Below, one piece after another: positions 55,749 through 64,000 of a stretch of DNA of 64,000 bases (position 1 is the first letter of the stretch; each line of letters begins with the position of its first letter). The stretch comes from Achromobacter mucicolens (GTDB lineage Bacteria > Pseudomonadota > Gammaproteobacteria > Burkholderiales > Burkholderiaceae_B): NCBI RefSeq assembly GCF_902859725.1, contig NZ_CADIJP010000020.1, positions 56,984 to 120,983 on the forward strand, given 5' to 3'. The notes below the pieces were generated by a model, which saw only the letters and a program-made list of their open reading frames with translations, made no database searches and was not told the DNA's origin. The position numbers and the translations under genes were made by a program.

Positions 55749-56455
55749 CCGGCGCCCTGCACCTGATTCCCGTCAGCCTGGGCGAAGCCCCGCCCGAGCG
55801 CTGGCTGCCCGCCGACGTGCGCGCACTGGCCGGCCGGCTGGACACGTATATCGCCGAGAACGCCAAGACGGCTCGGGCCTTTCTAAAGCTTGTCGGAACC
55901 ACCCGGCCGCTGCAGGAAATCACCATCCACACGCTGACCGACAAGGCCGATGCCGAGCAGATCAAGGCATGGCTCGAACCGGCCAGGCGCGGAGCGGAAA
56001 TCGGGCTGGTTTCCGAGGCAGGCTGCCCGGCCGTGGCCGACCCCGGCGCCAAGGTCGTGGACGCGGCCCATCGCCTGGGGATTCCCGTCAAGCCTTGGGT
56101 GGGACCCTCTTCCATCCTGCTGGGCCTCATGGCCAGCGGCCTGGACGGGCAGCGCTTCGCCTTTCATGGCTACGCGCCCGTGGACCCCGGCGAGCGCGCC
56201 AAGCAGTTGCGCGCCTGGGAGCAGCACTCTGCCCGCCACAACCAGACGCAGCTCCTGATCGAAACGCCGTACCGCAACGCCGCGATGTTCGCCACGCTGA
56301 TCGCCACCCTGAAGGGCGACACCAAGCTCTGCGTGGCACGCTCGATGACGACGGCGGACGAATGGGTGGTCACGCACACGGTGGCCGACTGGAAGAAGCT
56401 GCCCGCGCCCCAGCTGGACAAGCTGCCCACGCTGTTCCTGTACCTGGCCCGCTGA
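55745..56455 (+). CDS. SAM-dependent methyltransferase, RsmI-like
   Basis: Tetrapyrrole-methylase-fold SAM methyltransferase of 236 residues. Motifs shared with RsmI are EIGLVSEAGCPAVADPGAKVVDAAH, shown here in pieces as VSEAGCPAVADPG and VDAAHRLGIPV, GPSSILLGLMASGLDG and ETPYRNAAMF. The canonical 16S rRNA RsmI is about 285 residues and begins with a GNLGDI-type glycine motif; here the start is LHLIPVSLGEAPPERW, so it is a shorter paralogue rather than RsmI itself. The stop of maf overlaps its start (ATGA). Target unknown. Confidence 0.82.
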   Translation: MTGALHLIPVSLGEAPPERWLPADVRALAGRLDTYIAENAKTARAFLKLVGTTRPLQEITIHTLTDKADAEQIKAWLEPARRGAEIGLVSEAGCPAVADPGAKVVDAAHRLGIPVKPWVGPSSILLGLMASGLDGQRFAFHGYAPVDPGERAKQLRAWEQHSARHNQTQLLIETPYRNAAMFATLIATLKGDTKLCVARSMTTADEWVVTHTVADWKKLPAPQLDKLPTLFLYLAR

Positions 56456-56457
56456 CC

Positions 56458-57243
56458 ATGATCCGCCTTTCCTGCACGCTGCTTGCCGCGGCGCTCCTGG
56501 CGGGCTGCGCCGCGCGCGGCCCCGCCGGCCTTGATCTGGACACCTCCATCACCGCCGCCAGCCAGAGCAGCCGGGTGCGGTCCGTTGTCGTGCACTACAC
56601 CACGGTCGACGACGCCGAGTCGCTGCGCCTGCTGTCCAAAGGCAAAGTCAGCGCCCACTACCTGATCGACCTGGACGGTCGCGCGTACCGGCTGGTCGAC
56701 GAAAACCGCGCCGCGTGGCACGCCGGGGCCAGCTCCTGGTACGGCAACATCGCGATGAACAGCACATCCATTGGCATCGAGATCGTCAATCCCGGCTGGA
56801 CCGAGGGCAGCAACGGCGAGCGCGTCTGGCATCCCTATGACAGCCGCCAGGTCCGGGCGCTGACCATCCTGTTGCGCGACATCGTCCAACGGCACAACAT
56901 CGCCCCGGAAAACGTGGTGGGCCACAGCGACATCGCGCCGCAACGCAAGGTGGACCCCGGCCCCCTCTTTCCCTGGAAGTCACTGGCGGATGCGGGGATA
57001 GGACGCTGGTATAACGAGGCCGGCGCGGCCGAGCACCTGGCGCGCCTGCGGACTCAAGGCGTTCCGGATATCGCGTGGTTTCAGAAGCAGCTTCAGCGAC
57101 TGGGTTACGCCTGCCCCCAGGACGGCGTGCTGGACCGCGCAACGATCAACACGTTGGCCGCCTTCCAGATGCACTACCGCCCTGCCCTGCACGACGGCCA
57201 GCCCGACGCCGAAACCGCAGCCATCATGCTGGCCATCCTGTAG
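56458..57243 (+). CDS. N-acetylmuramoyl-L-alanine amidase lipoprotein (AmiD-like)
   Basis: Zinc amidase of the amidase_2 fold that cuts muropeptides, 261 residues. The lipobox LLAGC marks Cys17 as the acylated residue after a hydrophobic signal. Zinc ligands are a His in VVVHYTTVD, a His in VVGHSDIAPQRKVDPG and the Asp of KVDPGPLF. A C-terminal peptidoglycan-binding helix bundle (WFQKQLQRLGYACPQDGVLD onward) follows, as in AmiD. It is 2 bases downstream of the methyltransferase gene. Confidence 0.92.
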   Translation: MIRLSCTLLAAALLAGCAARGPAGLDLDTSITAASQSSRVRSVVVHYTTVDDAESLRLLSKGKVSAHYLIDLDGRAYRLVDENRAAWHAGASSWYGNIAMNSTSIGIEIVNPGWTEGSNGERVWHPYDSRQVRALTILLRDIVQRHNIAPENVVGHSDIAPQRKVDPGPLFPWKSLADAGIGRWYNEAGAAEHLARLRTQGVPDIAWFQKQLQRLGYACPQDGVLDRATINTLAAFQMHYRPALHDGQPDAETAAIMLAIL

Positions 57244-57256
57244 CCTCGCAGCCGCC

Positions 57257-57904
57257 CTACGCCCGCCGCCGCCACCAGGCGGCGAGGCGCCACCCCAGCA
57301 GCACCGCCAACACGGCGGCGTAGATCGCCGGCTCGGTCAGGTCATTCTTGCCGGCCTTGTGCCACCAGTAGTGCAAGATGGCCAGCAGGCCGATCGCGTA
57401 GACGGCCCGATGCAGCGTCTGCCAGCGTTTTCCCAGTTGGCGCATCGCCCACTGCGTCGACGTTGCAGCCAGGGCCGCCATCAACACGAAGGCCGAAAAT
57501 CCCACCATGATGAAGGGACGTTCGGCGATGTCACGCACCATTGCGGCCGGATCGAAGCCACGATCCCACCACACCCAGGCCATGAAATGCAGCGCAGCGT
57601 AGAAGAACGCGAACAGCCCGCACATGCGCCGCACGCGCACCAGCGCGGGCTGGCCCGTCAATCGCCGCAGCGGCGTGATCGCCAGCGTGACCAGCAGGCA
57701 TACCAGCGCCCAGGTCCCCGAGGACCGGGTCAGGAATTCCACCGGATTGGCAGTGAGCCCATTGCTCACGCCCAGCCATATCCAGCGGGCGAAGGGCGCG
57801 ATGCCCAGCAGAAACAGCAGCGGCTTGAAGCGCCCGACGGTGCGGGCCGAAAGCTGCGCCTTCGGGTAAGCCGCGGCCGGGGCCGCGCGGGGCGTCACAG
57901 ACAT
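57257..57904 (-). CDS. msrQ: MsrQ heme subunit of the methionine sulfoxide reductase system
   Basis: Multi-spanning inner-membrane b-type heme protein that feeds electrons from the quinone pool to MsrP for repair of oxidised periplasmic methionines. 215 residues. Six hydrophobic segments are predicted. The ferric-reductase-like heme histidines lie in FYAALHFMAWVWWD and WQTLHRAVYAIGLLAILHYWWH. It follows msrP by 10 bases on the same strand, as in the standard msrPQ operon. Confidence 0.93.
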   Translation of the reverse strand: MSVTPRAAPAAAYPKAQLSARTVGRFKPLLFLLGIAPFARWIWLGVSNGLTANPVEFLTRSSGTWALVCLLVTLAITPLRRLTGQPALVRVRRMCGLFAFFYAALHFMAWVWWDRGFDPAAMVRDIAERPFIMVGFSAFVLMAALAATSTQWAMRQLGKRWQTLHRAVYAIGLLAILHYWWHKAGKNDLTEPAIYAAVLAVLLGWRLAAWWRRRA

Positions 57905-57914
57905 GGAGGCGCCT

Positions 57915-58877
57915 TCAATAATTGGCCTTCAGGTCCATGCCCTGATAGAGCGAAGCCACCTGGTCGCCGTAGCCGTTGAACATCAAGGTCTTGCGCTTGG
58001 GACTGAACAGGCCGTCCTCGCCGATCCGCCGCTCGGTGGCCTGGCTCCAGCGCGGATGCGCGACGTTGGGGTTCACATTGGCGTAGAAGCCGTATTCTTG
58101 GGGCGCGGACTTCACCCACGATGTCACCGGCGGCTTTTCCACCAACCGGATCTTCACGAGCGATTTGCCGGACTTGAAACCGTACTTCCAGGGCACGGCC
58201 AACCGCAGCGGTGCACCATTCTGGTTGGGCAGCACGCGTCCATAGACCCCGAAGACCAGCATCGCCAGCGGGTGCATGGCCTCATCGAGACGCAGCCCCT
58301 CCACGTAGGGCCAGTCCAGGATGGCCGTACGCACGCCGGGCATGTTTTCCCGCTGCACGGCAGTGACGAACTCGACATACTTGGCGTTGCCGGTCGGCTC
58401 CACCTGCTTGAGCACTTCGGACAGGGAATAACCCACCCACGGAATCACCATCGACCAGCCTTCGACGCAGCGCAGGCGATAGACACGGTCTTCCATTGGC
58501 GCGAGCTTGCGCAGATCTTCGATGGTGAAGGTGCGGGGCTTGCTGACCTCGCCCTCGACGCTGACGGTCCACGGCTGCGTCTGCAACTTGCCGGCATTTT
58601 TGGCCGGATCACCCTTATCTACGCCGAACTCGTAGTAATTGTTGTAGGAGGTGACATCCGACAGCGATGTCTGCTTGTCCATGACGCTGAACGCGGGGCT
58701 GGGCTTGCCGGGCAGCGCACCGGCCTCCTGGGCGTGCGCGGCGCGCGTTGCCCAGCCGGATAACCCGACAGCCGCCGCGGCGGCGCCGGCCCGCAGCATC
58801 AGGTCGCGGCGGGATCGCCACACCGCCTCGGAGGTGACCTCGGAAGGGAGAACGTCGTCGGGTTTGCGTATCAGCAT
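57915..58877 (-). CDS. msrP: MsrP molybdopterin catalytic subunit of the methionine sulfoxide reductase system
   Basis: Periplasmic molybdoenzyme of the YedY family, 320 residues. The Tat signal [17 protein letters not shown] is followed by the mature domain near AHAQEAGAL. The molybdenum-ligand Cys137 lies in [32 protein letters not shown] is the conserved substrate-side motif. It is first in the msrPQ pair; upstream (58878-59062) is a 185-base stretch with no gene. Confidence 0.95.
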   Translation of the reverse strand: MLIRKPDDVLPSEVTSEAVWRSRRDLMLRAGAAAAAVGLSGWATRAAHAQEAGALPGKPSPAFSVMDKQTSLSDVTSYNNYYEFGVDKGDPAKNAGKLQTQPWTVSVEGEVSKPRTFTIEDLRKLAPMEDRVYRLRCVEGWSMVIPWVGYSLSEVLKQVEPTGNAKYVEFVTAVQRENMPGVRTAILDWPYVEGLRLDEAMHPLAMLVFGVYGRVLPNQNGAPLRLAVPWKYGFKSGKSLVKIRLVEKPPVTSWVKSAPQEYGFYANVNPNVAHPRWSQATERRIGEDGLFSPKRKTLMFNGYGDQVASLYQGMDLKANY

Positions 58878-59062
58878 CGTAATCTCCGGTATGGCAGCGC
58901 GCCTTGCGCGCGCCCCGCATCAATCATGGACGAAGGACGGGACCAAGTTATTCCACGGCGCCGGCCTGCAACATGAAACACCCACGCGATACACGCGGCG
59001 CACCTTCCGGATAGACCTGCCTGCCGGGCGGACGTTCCTGCCGCCCCCTTGCTTGCAGCCGG

Positions 59063-59725
59063 CTAGCCGCCTGCGACGACGCGCGGCATCAGCCATTCAC
59101 GCATCAGCGGCACCGAGTCGAGCACGGCTTGCGGGTCACACCCCTGAAGCTCTTTCAACGTATGCGCGCCATAGGTCACGCCCAGACCGTGCACGCCAGC
59201 GTTGCAGGCCATCTGCAGATCGTGCGAAGTATCGCCCACCATGATGACCCCCGACGGATCCACGTCCAGCTCCTGCATCAATTCGTGCAACATGGCCGGA
59301 TGCGGCTTGCTGAAGGTCTCGTCGGCGGTGCGGGTGGCGTCAAAAAGCGGGCCCAGGCCAGTGGCGGCCAGCGCGCGCGTGAGACCGACGCGGCTTTTGC
59401 CCGTCGCGACCGCCAGCCGCACGTTCTGGTTGGCCAGGTCGGTCAGCAACTCGTTGATGCCCTCGAACAGTCGCAGTTCGGGATCGCGCAGCAGGTAATG
59501 GGTGCGATAGCGCTCAAGAAAGCGCGGCAACATGGCCTGCGTCAATTCGGGGACGGCACGTCGCAATGCGCTTTCGAGGGAGAGGCCGATGACCCAGCTG
59601 GCCTCGGAGGCGGACGGCACCGCAAGCTCAAGGTCGCGGCACGCGCCCTGGATGGCGGCCACGATGCTGTGCGTGGAATCCATCAGGGTGCCATCCCAGT
59701 CAAAGACGACCAGCGAATACGACAT
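59063..59725 (-). CDS. HAD-family phosphatase, phosphoglycolate-phosphatase-like
   Basis: Haloacid-dehalogenase hydrolase of 220 residues. Motif I is FDWDGTLMDSTHSI, with both catalytic Asp; motif II is the Thr in VRLAVATGKSR; motif III/IV is GVIMVGDTSHDLQMACNAG. The cap type resembles Gph, but Gph and many nucleotidases look alike, so the substrate is not fixed. It starts 1 base after the rluC stop, so the two are probably one transcript. Confidence 0.88.
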   Translation of the reverse strand: MSYSLVVFDWDGTLMDSTHSIVAAIQGACRDLELAVPSASEASWVIGLSLESALRRAVPELTQAMLPRFLERYRTHYLLRDPELRLFEGINELLTDLANQNVRLAVATGKSRVGLTRALAATGLGPLFDATRTADETFSKPHPAMLHELMQELDVDPSGVIMVGDTSHDLQMACNAGVHGLGVTYGAHTLKELQGCDPQAVLDSVPLMREWLMPRVVAGG

Positions 59726-59726
59726 A

Positions 59727-60704
59727 TCAGGCAGACTCCAGTGATTTCAGTATGTTCCGGCAAGCAGGCGGCAGCTCGGCGGTCAGTGTCATGACCTCGC
59801 CCGTCAGGGGGTGAGGAAGGGTGAGGCTGTGGGCATGCAGGAACATGCGGTTGAAGCCTTGGCGCGCAAATTGCGCCCGCACGTCGTCACTGCCGTATTT
59901 GTCGTCGCCGACGATGGGGAAGCCGCTTGCGGCCAGATGCACGCGGATCTGGTGCGTGCGCCCGGTGCGCAGCTCGGCGTCGACCAGACTGTAACCGCCA
60001 AAACGTTGCTTGAGCGTGACGATGGTGTGCGCCGTCTGCCCGTCCGGGTCCACCTTGACGCGGCGCTCGCCAGACTGCGTGGTCCATTTGGACAACGACA
60101 GCTTGATGTGCTGGCGATCGTTCACCCAGTCGCCCTCGACCAGCGCAAAGTAATGCTTGTCGCTCCGGCCCTCGCGCAGCATGGCGTGCAGGGCCAGCAG
60201 CGCGCTGCGCTTCTTGGCGACCATCAGCAGCCCGGAGGTCTCGCGGTCCAGCCGGTGCACCAATTCCAGGAACTTTGCCTGGGGACGGGCCGCGCGCAAT
60301 TGCTCGATCACGCCGAACGACACACCGCTGCCCCCGTGGACCGCCACGCCGGCGGGCTTGTCCACCACCAGCATCGCATCGTCTTCAAACACAATGGGGA
60401 ATTCGGCCGCGGGCACGGGCCGGGGCTTGCCGGGGTCGGGCAGGCGCAAGGGCGGAATGCGGACCATATCGCCCTCTTGCACCCGGTAATCGACCTGGAT
60501 GCGTCCCTTGTTGACGCGCACTTCGCCGCCACGGATGGCCTTGTAGATATGCGTCTTGGGCACCCCCTTGCACAGCCGCATGAGGAAGTTGTCCAGGCGC
60601 TGGCCGGCGTGCTCGGCGCCCACTTCGACCATGCGGACGGCGGGGGCTGCTTTAGAGGCGGATACAGGGGAGGAAGTTTCTTTGCGCATTGCGGAAAGCG
60701 ACAT
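59727..60704 (-). CDS. rluC: 23S rRNA pseudouridine synthase RluC
   Basis: Makes pseudouridine at 955, 2504 and 2580 of 23S rRNA. 325 residues. The N-terminal S4 domain includes QRLDNFLMRLCKGVPKTHIYKAIRGG, seen here as LDNFL and the VNKGR strand. The catalytic Asp is in ELVHRLDRETSGLLMVA. GRTHQIRVHLAASGFPIVGD is the substrate motif. Two start codons are possible, MSLSAM (60704) and MRKETSS (60689). It is divergent from rne across a 508-base region, an arrangement found in most proteobacteria. Confidence 0.94.
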   Translation of the reverse strand: MSLSAMRKETSSPVSASKAAPAVRMVEVGAEHAGQRLDNFLMRLCKGVPKTHIYKAIRGGEVRVNKGRIQVDYRVQEGDMVRIPPLRLPDPGKPRPVPAAEFPIVFEDDAMLVVDKPAGVAVHGGSGVSFGVIEQLRAARPQAKFLELVHRLDRETSGLLMVAKKRSALLALHAMLREGRSDKHYFALVEGDWVNDRQHIKLSLSKWTTQSGERRVKVDPDGQTAHTIVTLKQRFGGYSLVDAELRTGRTHQIRVHLAASGFPIVGDDKYGSDDVRAQFARQGFNRMFLHAHSLTLPHPLTGEVMTLTAELPPACRNILKSLESA

Positions 60705-61212
60705 ATAATCGGGACAGCCTAAAGGGGCTGAACAAGCCGCCTGGCGTAGAGATGCAACCAACACGCAACTCCGTCGAGCGCGCGGGCCGCCATTGTACTG
60801 CCTGCTCATTCAACCCCTGGGTCTCTTGGTCGCCGGCGCAACCGAGCCCTGTGGAATAGTGGTGTGGCATTCATCTTGCCCGCTTTTCCGGCAGGTCCGT
60901 TGCATGCCGCAAGCGGCTCTGAAGCACTGCAAGAATCGTCGCATATTTAAAGCACCAGCTGCGTGTAGGCAACCAATCCGACCGCAGCTGCCGTTCCCAG
61001 CACAACTCCGTCAAACCACATTCAGTGAAGCTGACCCTCCTGCTGAAAGAACCCCGTGCCCCACGGCACGACGTGCCCGCCTGACCCGCGGCGGATACGC
61101 CTGGGCGCCGCCCAGGTACGGTCCGCATCTTCTTGCCCGCTTCAGCCGCAGCCCGAGTGGCCCGAGGTCACGCGCCGATATCGGCGCGTCATGACAACGG
61201 AGAAACCCTCTC
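60705..61212. other. Divergent rluC/rne regulatory region and rne leader
   Basis: 508 bases without a protein gene. In this position most proteobacteria have a long rne 5' leader used for autoregulation of RNase E. The stretch holds a 20-base palindrome close to the rne start and an AT-rich patch near 60945. A small open frame (61191-61232) overlaps the rne start out of frame but has no ribosome site. No sigma-70 promoter was assigned with confidence. Confidence 0.6.
61170..61189 (+). promoter_or_regulatory. Perfect palindrome in the rne leader
   Basis: Ten-base arms ACGCGCCGAT / ATCGGCGCGT with no spacer, centred 33 bases before the rne start codon. In RNA it forms a short GC-rich hairpin just upstream of the GGAGA ribosome site. 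It could be an RNase E autoregulation element. Confidence 0.45.
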
Positions 61213-64000
61213 ATGAAGCGCATGCTGTTTAATGCGACGCATCAGGAAGAATTACGCGTCGCTATCGTCGATGGGCAAAAACTCATCGACCTTGACATCG
61301 AGACTGCCGGCCGCGAACAGCGCAAAGGCAACATCTACAAAGGTGTCATCACCCGGATCGAACCCGGCCTCGAAGCTTGCTTCGTCAACTACGGCGAGGA
61401 CCGCCACGGCTTTCTGCCCTTCAAGGAAGTTGCCCGCAGCTTCTTCAAGGAAGGCGTCGATGTCCGCACCGCCCGTATCCAGGACGCCCTGCGCGAAGGC
61501 CAGGAACTGATCGTCCAGGTCGAAAAGGAAGAACGCGGCAACAAGGGCGCTGCCCTGACCACGTTCATCTCGCTGGCCGGCCGCTACCTGGTCCTGATGC
61601 CCAACAACCCCCGCGGCGGTGGTGTTTCGCGCCGCGTCGAGGGCGAGGACCGCCAGGAACTGCGCGACACGATGGAGCAGCTTGACCTGCCCCAGGGCAT
61701 GAGCATCATCGCCCGCACCGCAGGCATCGGCCGCAACGTCGAGGAGCTGCAATGGGACCTGTCCTATCTGCTGCAGCTCTGGACCGCCATCGACGGCGCC
61801 GCGCGCGACAACTCCGCGCCCATCCTGATCTACCTCGAATCCAGTCTGGTCATCCGCGCGATCCGCGATTACTTCTCGCCGGAAATCGGCGAGATCCTGA
61901 TCGATACCGACGAGATCGCCGACCAGGCCACCGCCTTCATGAGCGTGGTGATGCCGGACAACGTCCAGCGCGTCAAACGCTACCGTGACGACATCCCCCT
62001 CTTCTCGCGCTTCCAGATCGAACACCAGATCGAGACGGCCTACTCGCGCACCGTGCAACTGCCCTCGGGCGGCGCCATCGTCATCGACCACACCGAAGCG
62101 CTGGTGTCCGTCGACGTGAACTCGGCCCGCTCGACCCGCGGCGCCGACATCGAGGAAACCGCGCTGCGCACCAACTCGGAAGCGGCTGACGAAGTGGCCC
62201 GCCAGTTGCGCCTGCGCGACCTGGGCGGCCTGATCGTCATCGACTTCATCGACATGGAAGACAGCAAGAACCAGCGCGCCGTCGAACAGCGCCTGCGAGA
62301 TGCCCTCCATTTCGACCGTGCCCGCGTACAGATGGGCAAGATCTCGCGCTTTGGCCTGATGGAACTGTCTCGCCAGCGCCTGCGCCCCGCCCTGAACGAA
62401 GGCTCGCACATCACCTGCCCGCGCTGCAACGGCACCGGCGTGATCCGCGATGCCGAGTCCAGCGCCCTGCACGTGCTGCGCCTGCTGCAGGAAGAAGCCA
62501 TGAAGGAGAACACCGCGGCGGTCCACGCCCAGGTGCCCGTCGACGTGGCGACCTACCTGCTGAACGAAAAGCGCGCCGACATCACCAAGATGGAAGCCCG
62601 CCTGAAGGTCAACCTGATGCTGATCCCCAACAAGCATCTGGAAACGCCGCACCACCACATCGAGCGCCTGCGCCACGACGACCCCCGCCTGGAAGAAGTG
62701 AAGACCAGCTTCGAACTGGTGGAAGCGCCTGCCACGGACGCGCCCTGGCAGCCCCGCGAAAGCGAAATCAAGTCGCGCCCGGAAGCCCTGGTCAAGGGCA
62801 TCACGCCCTCGCAGCCCGCTCCCGTCTCCACGCCCGCAGCCCCGGCCGCGGCACCTGCCGCGCCCGCAGCAGGCGCCGGTCTGGGCGGTCTGTTCAAGCG
62901 GCTGGTCGGCTGGCTGACCGGCGGCTCCGAGCCCGCCAAGCCCGCGCCTGCCGCCGCCGAGGAAACCGCCAAGCGCGCCGCCCCGGCCCGTGGCAAGGGC
63001 CGTAACGGCCATGACGGCCAGGATCGCCGCGGTGAACGCCACGGTTCCGACCGCAACCGCAATCGCCGCGGTGAAGGCCGTGGCGAAGGCGCCGAGGCCA
63101 CCGAAGGCGGCCGTCACCACGTGCGTGGCAACCGCCGCTCGGACGCCGAACGCGGCGAACGCAACAACCGTGGCGAAGGCCGCGGCGAGCGCGACACGCC
63201 GGCCGCCACCCAGGCAGCATTGGCGTCCGCCCGTCCTGAACAAGCCCCTGAGCTCAATGGCGAGGACACCGGCGCAGGCCGCAACCGCCGTCGTGGCCGT
63301 GGCCGCAACCGCCGCGAAGAAGGCCAGGCCGACGCGCCGATGAGCGAACAGGAAAGCATGGTGGCCGCGCTGGCCCAGACGGTCGCCACCGCACTGCCCG
63401 ACACCAAGTCGGATGCCAAGTCTGCCGCCGAAGCTGCCTTGGACACCGCTGACGCCGACGATCTGTCCGCCGAAGCGATCCCGGGCGTTGAAGGCGCCGA
63501 AGGCGCGGCCGATCCCGAGCGCAAGCGCCGCCGCCGCCGCAGCCGCCGTGGCCGCCGCAGCCAGGACGAAGCTGGCTTGGCCGGCAGCGACGAGCAGCAG
63601 GAAGACGGCGCCGAAGACGCTGGCGAGCAGCAGGCCGAAGGCGTCGACGCCCAAGCCGCCGAGCCGGTTCAAACCGCAGCCGCCGAGGCAGCGCCCGCCC
63701 CGGCCCAGCAGGTTCAAGCGCCGGCCCAGCCCGTGCAGACCGCCGCGCAGCTCGAGCAAGCCCCGGCCGAACCGTTTCAAGCACCTAAGGCTGAACCCGT
63801 CCAGGCCGCCGCTGAGCCCGCGATCGAGCCCCTGACCCAAGCCGCGGCTGAACCCGTCGCGCAACCGGTCCAGACGGCTCCCGAAGCGACCCCGCCCGTC
63901 GCCGTGCAACCCGCAAGCGAGGCTTCGGTCCCCGCCGCGCCGGTGCAGGCGCCGGTGGAAGCGCCCGCCGTCGAGCCGGTGGTCCCGGCCCCGGCAGCTG
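61213..64000 (+). CDS. rne: Ribonuclease E (partial)
   Basis: Central mRNA-degrading and rRNA/tRNA-processing endonuclease. 929 codons are visible and the 3' end lies outside the window. The chain opens MKRMLFNATHQEELRVAIVDGQ, with the S1 domain at about residues 36-120. Metal-binding catalytic Asp301 is in VSVDVNSA and Asp344 in LIVIDFIDM. The zinc-link cysteines are Cys402 and Cys405 (CPRCNGTG). After residue 550 the C-terminal scaffold starts: an amphipathic segment GGLFKRLVGWL (likely membrane anchor), Arg-rich RNA-binding tracts (RRRRRSRRGRR) and a Gln/Pro/Ala/Glu-rich low-complexity tail. GGAGA lies 9 bases before the ATG. Confidence 0.96.
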   Translation, partial: MKRMLFNATHQEELRVAIVDGQKLIDLDIETAGREQRKGNIYKGVITRIEPGLEACFVNYGEDRHGFLPFKEVARSFFKEGVDVRTARIQDALREGQELIVQVEKEERGNKGAALTTFISLAGRYLVLMPNNPRGGGVSRRVEGEDRQELRDTMEQLDLPQGMSIIARTAGIGRNVEELQWDLSYLLQLWTAIDGAARDNSAPILIYLESSLVIRAIRDYFSPEIGEILIDTDEIADQATAFMSVVMPDNVQRVKRYRDDIPLFSRFQIEHQIETAYSRTVQLPSGGAIVIDHTEALVSVDVNSARSTRGADIEETALRTNSEAADEVARQLRLRDLGGLIVIDFIDMEDSKNQRAVEQRLRDALHFDRARVQMGKISRFGLMELSRQRLRPALNEGSHITCPRCNGTGVIRDAESSALHVLRLLQEEAMKENTAAVHAQVPVDVATYLLNEKRADITKMEARLKVNLMLIPNKHLETPHHHIERLRHDDPRLEEVKTSFELVEAPATDAPWQPRESEIKSRPEALVKGITPSQPAPVSTPAAPAAAPAAPAAGAGLGGLFKRLVGWLTGGSEPAKPAPAAAEETAKRAAPARGKGRNGHDGQDRRGERHGSDRNRNRRGEGRGEGAEATEGGRHHVRGNRRSDAERGERNNRGEGRGERDTPAATQAALASARPEQAPELNGEDTGAGRNRRRGRGRNRREEGQADAPMSEQESMVAALAQTVATALPDTKSDAKSAAEAALDTADADDLSAEAIPGVEGAEGAADPERKRRRRRSRRGRRSQDEAGLAGSDEQQEDGAEDAGEQQAEGVDAQAAEPVQTAAAEAAPAPAQQVQAPAQPVQTAAQLEQAPAEPFQAPKAEPVQAAAEPAIEPLTQAAAEPVAQPVQTAPEATPPVAVQPASEASVPAAPVQAPVEAPAVEPVVPAPAA

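Noticed and set aside
61252-63909. Minus-strand open frame of 885 residues
   Set aside because: It is antisense to rne, is glycine/alanine-rich and shows no domain. Long reverse frames are expected in GC-rich coding DNA, while the plus strand has every RNase E motif.

Overview
The window is GC-rich, densely coded chromosomal DNA from a betaproteobacterium. The closest match by gene content and protein sequence is Bordetella/Achromobacter-type Alcaligenaceae. The reasons are the rpoE-rseA-rseB-mucD-lepA-lepB-rnc-era-recO string, the rpmF-plsX-fabHDG-acpP-fabF string, a Bug-family (TctC) binding protein, two-subunit 3-oxoacid CoA-transferase and many LysR regulators. No rRNA, tRNA, CRISPR array, insertion sequence or phage gene was seen. 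The placement is inference from recognition, not from a search.

Layout. (1) 1-6211, minus strand: an RpiR-type regulator, isoaspartyl peptidase iaaA and the glutathione/dipeptide ABC importer gsiA-gsiB-gsiC, read as one operon that runs off the left edge. (2) 6393-13349: an ElaA-type acetyltransferase, 3-oxoacid CoA-transferase scoAB, a thioesterase divergent from electron-transfer-flavoprotein:ubiquinone oxidoreductase, then an epimerase-like protein, an atypical cytochrome P450 and a coupled small monooxygenase. (3) 13386-22338: threonine aldolase with a DMT exporter, acetyl-CoA synthetase acs, a tightly coupled prpE/glcG/UMF1-transporter operon, and an NlpC/P60 lipoprotein. (4) 22534-28045: a DUF2325 gene behind a Fur-like box, cysB, mmsA, an orphan branched-chain amino acid binding protein and a divergent LysR gene. 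(5) 28074-32456: lptF divergent from pepA-holC, and a BI-1 membrane protein. (6) 32556-38860, accessory: a Tat-exported aldo/keto reductase, a nucleotide-transporter-like MFS protein, and a cassette of Bug receptor, zinc deacylase, threonine-synthase-like enzyme and LysR regulator. (7) 38876-55073, minus strand: an essentially unbroken housekeeping array from yceD-rpmF-plsX-fab genes through the sigma-E module to lepA, lepB, rnc, era and recO. (8) 55146-64000: maf, a methyltransferase and a peptidoglycan amidase on plus; msrPQ, a phosphatase and rluC on minus; and the 5' 2.8 kb of rne.

How parts fit. Regions 1, 2 and 3 are largely carbon and peptide salvage: peptide uptake and cleavage, CoA activation of acetate and propionate, ketone-body CoA transfer, and electron delivery to ubiquinone. 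Region 7 joins fatty-acid and phospholipid synthesis to the envelope-stress sigma factor by overlapping genes. The most interesting unexplained parts are the deacylase/PLP-enzyme cassette, the compact P450, the Fur-boxed DUF2325 gene, the short RecO at a break in the usual gene order, and the palindromic operators near rpiR, cysB, the LysR gene and rne.
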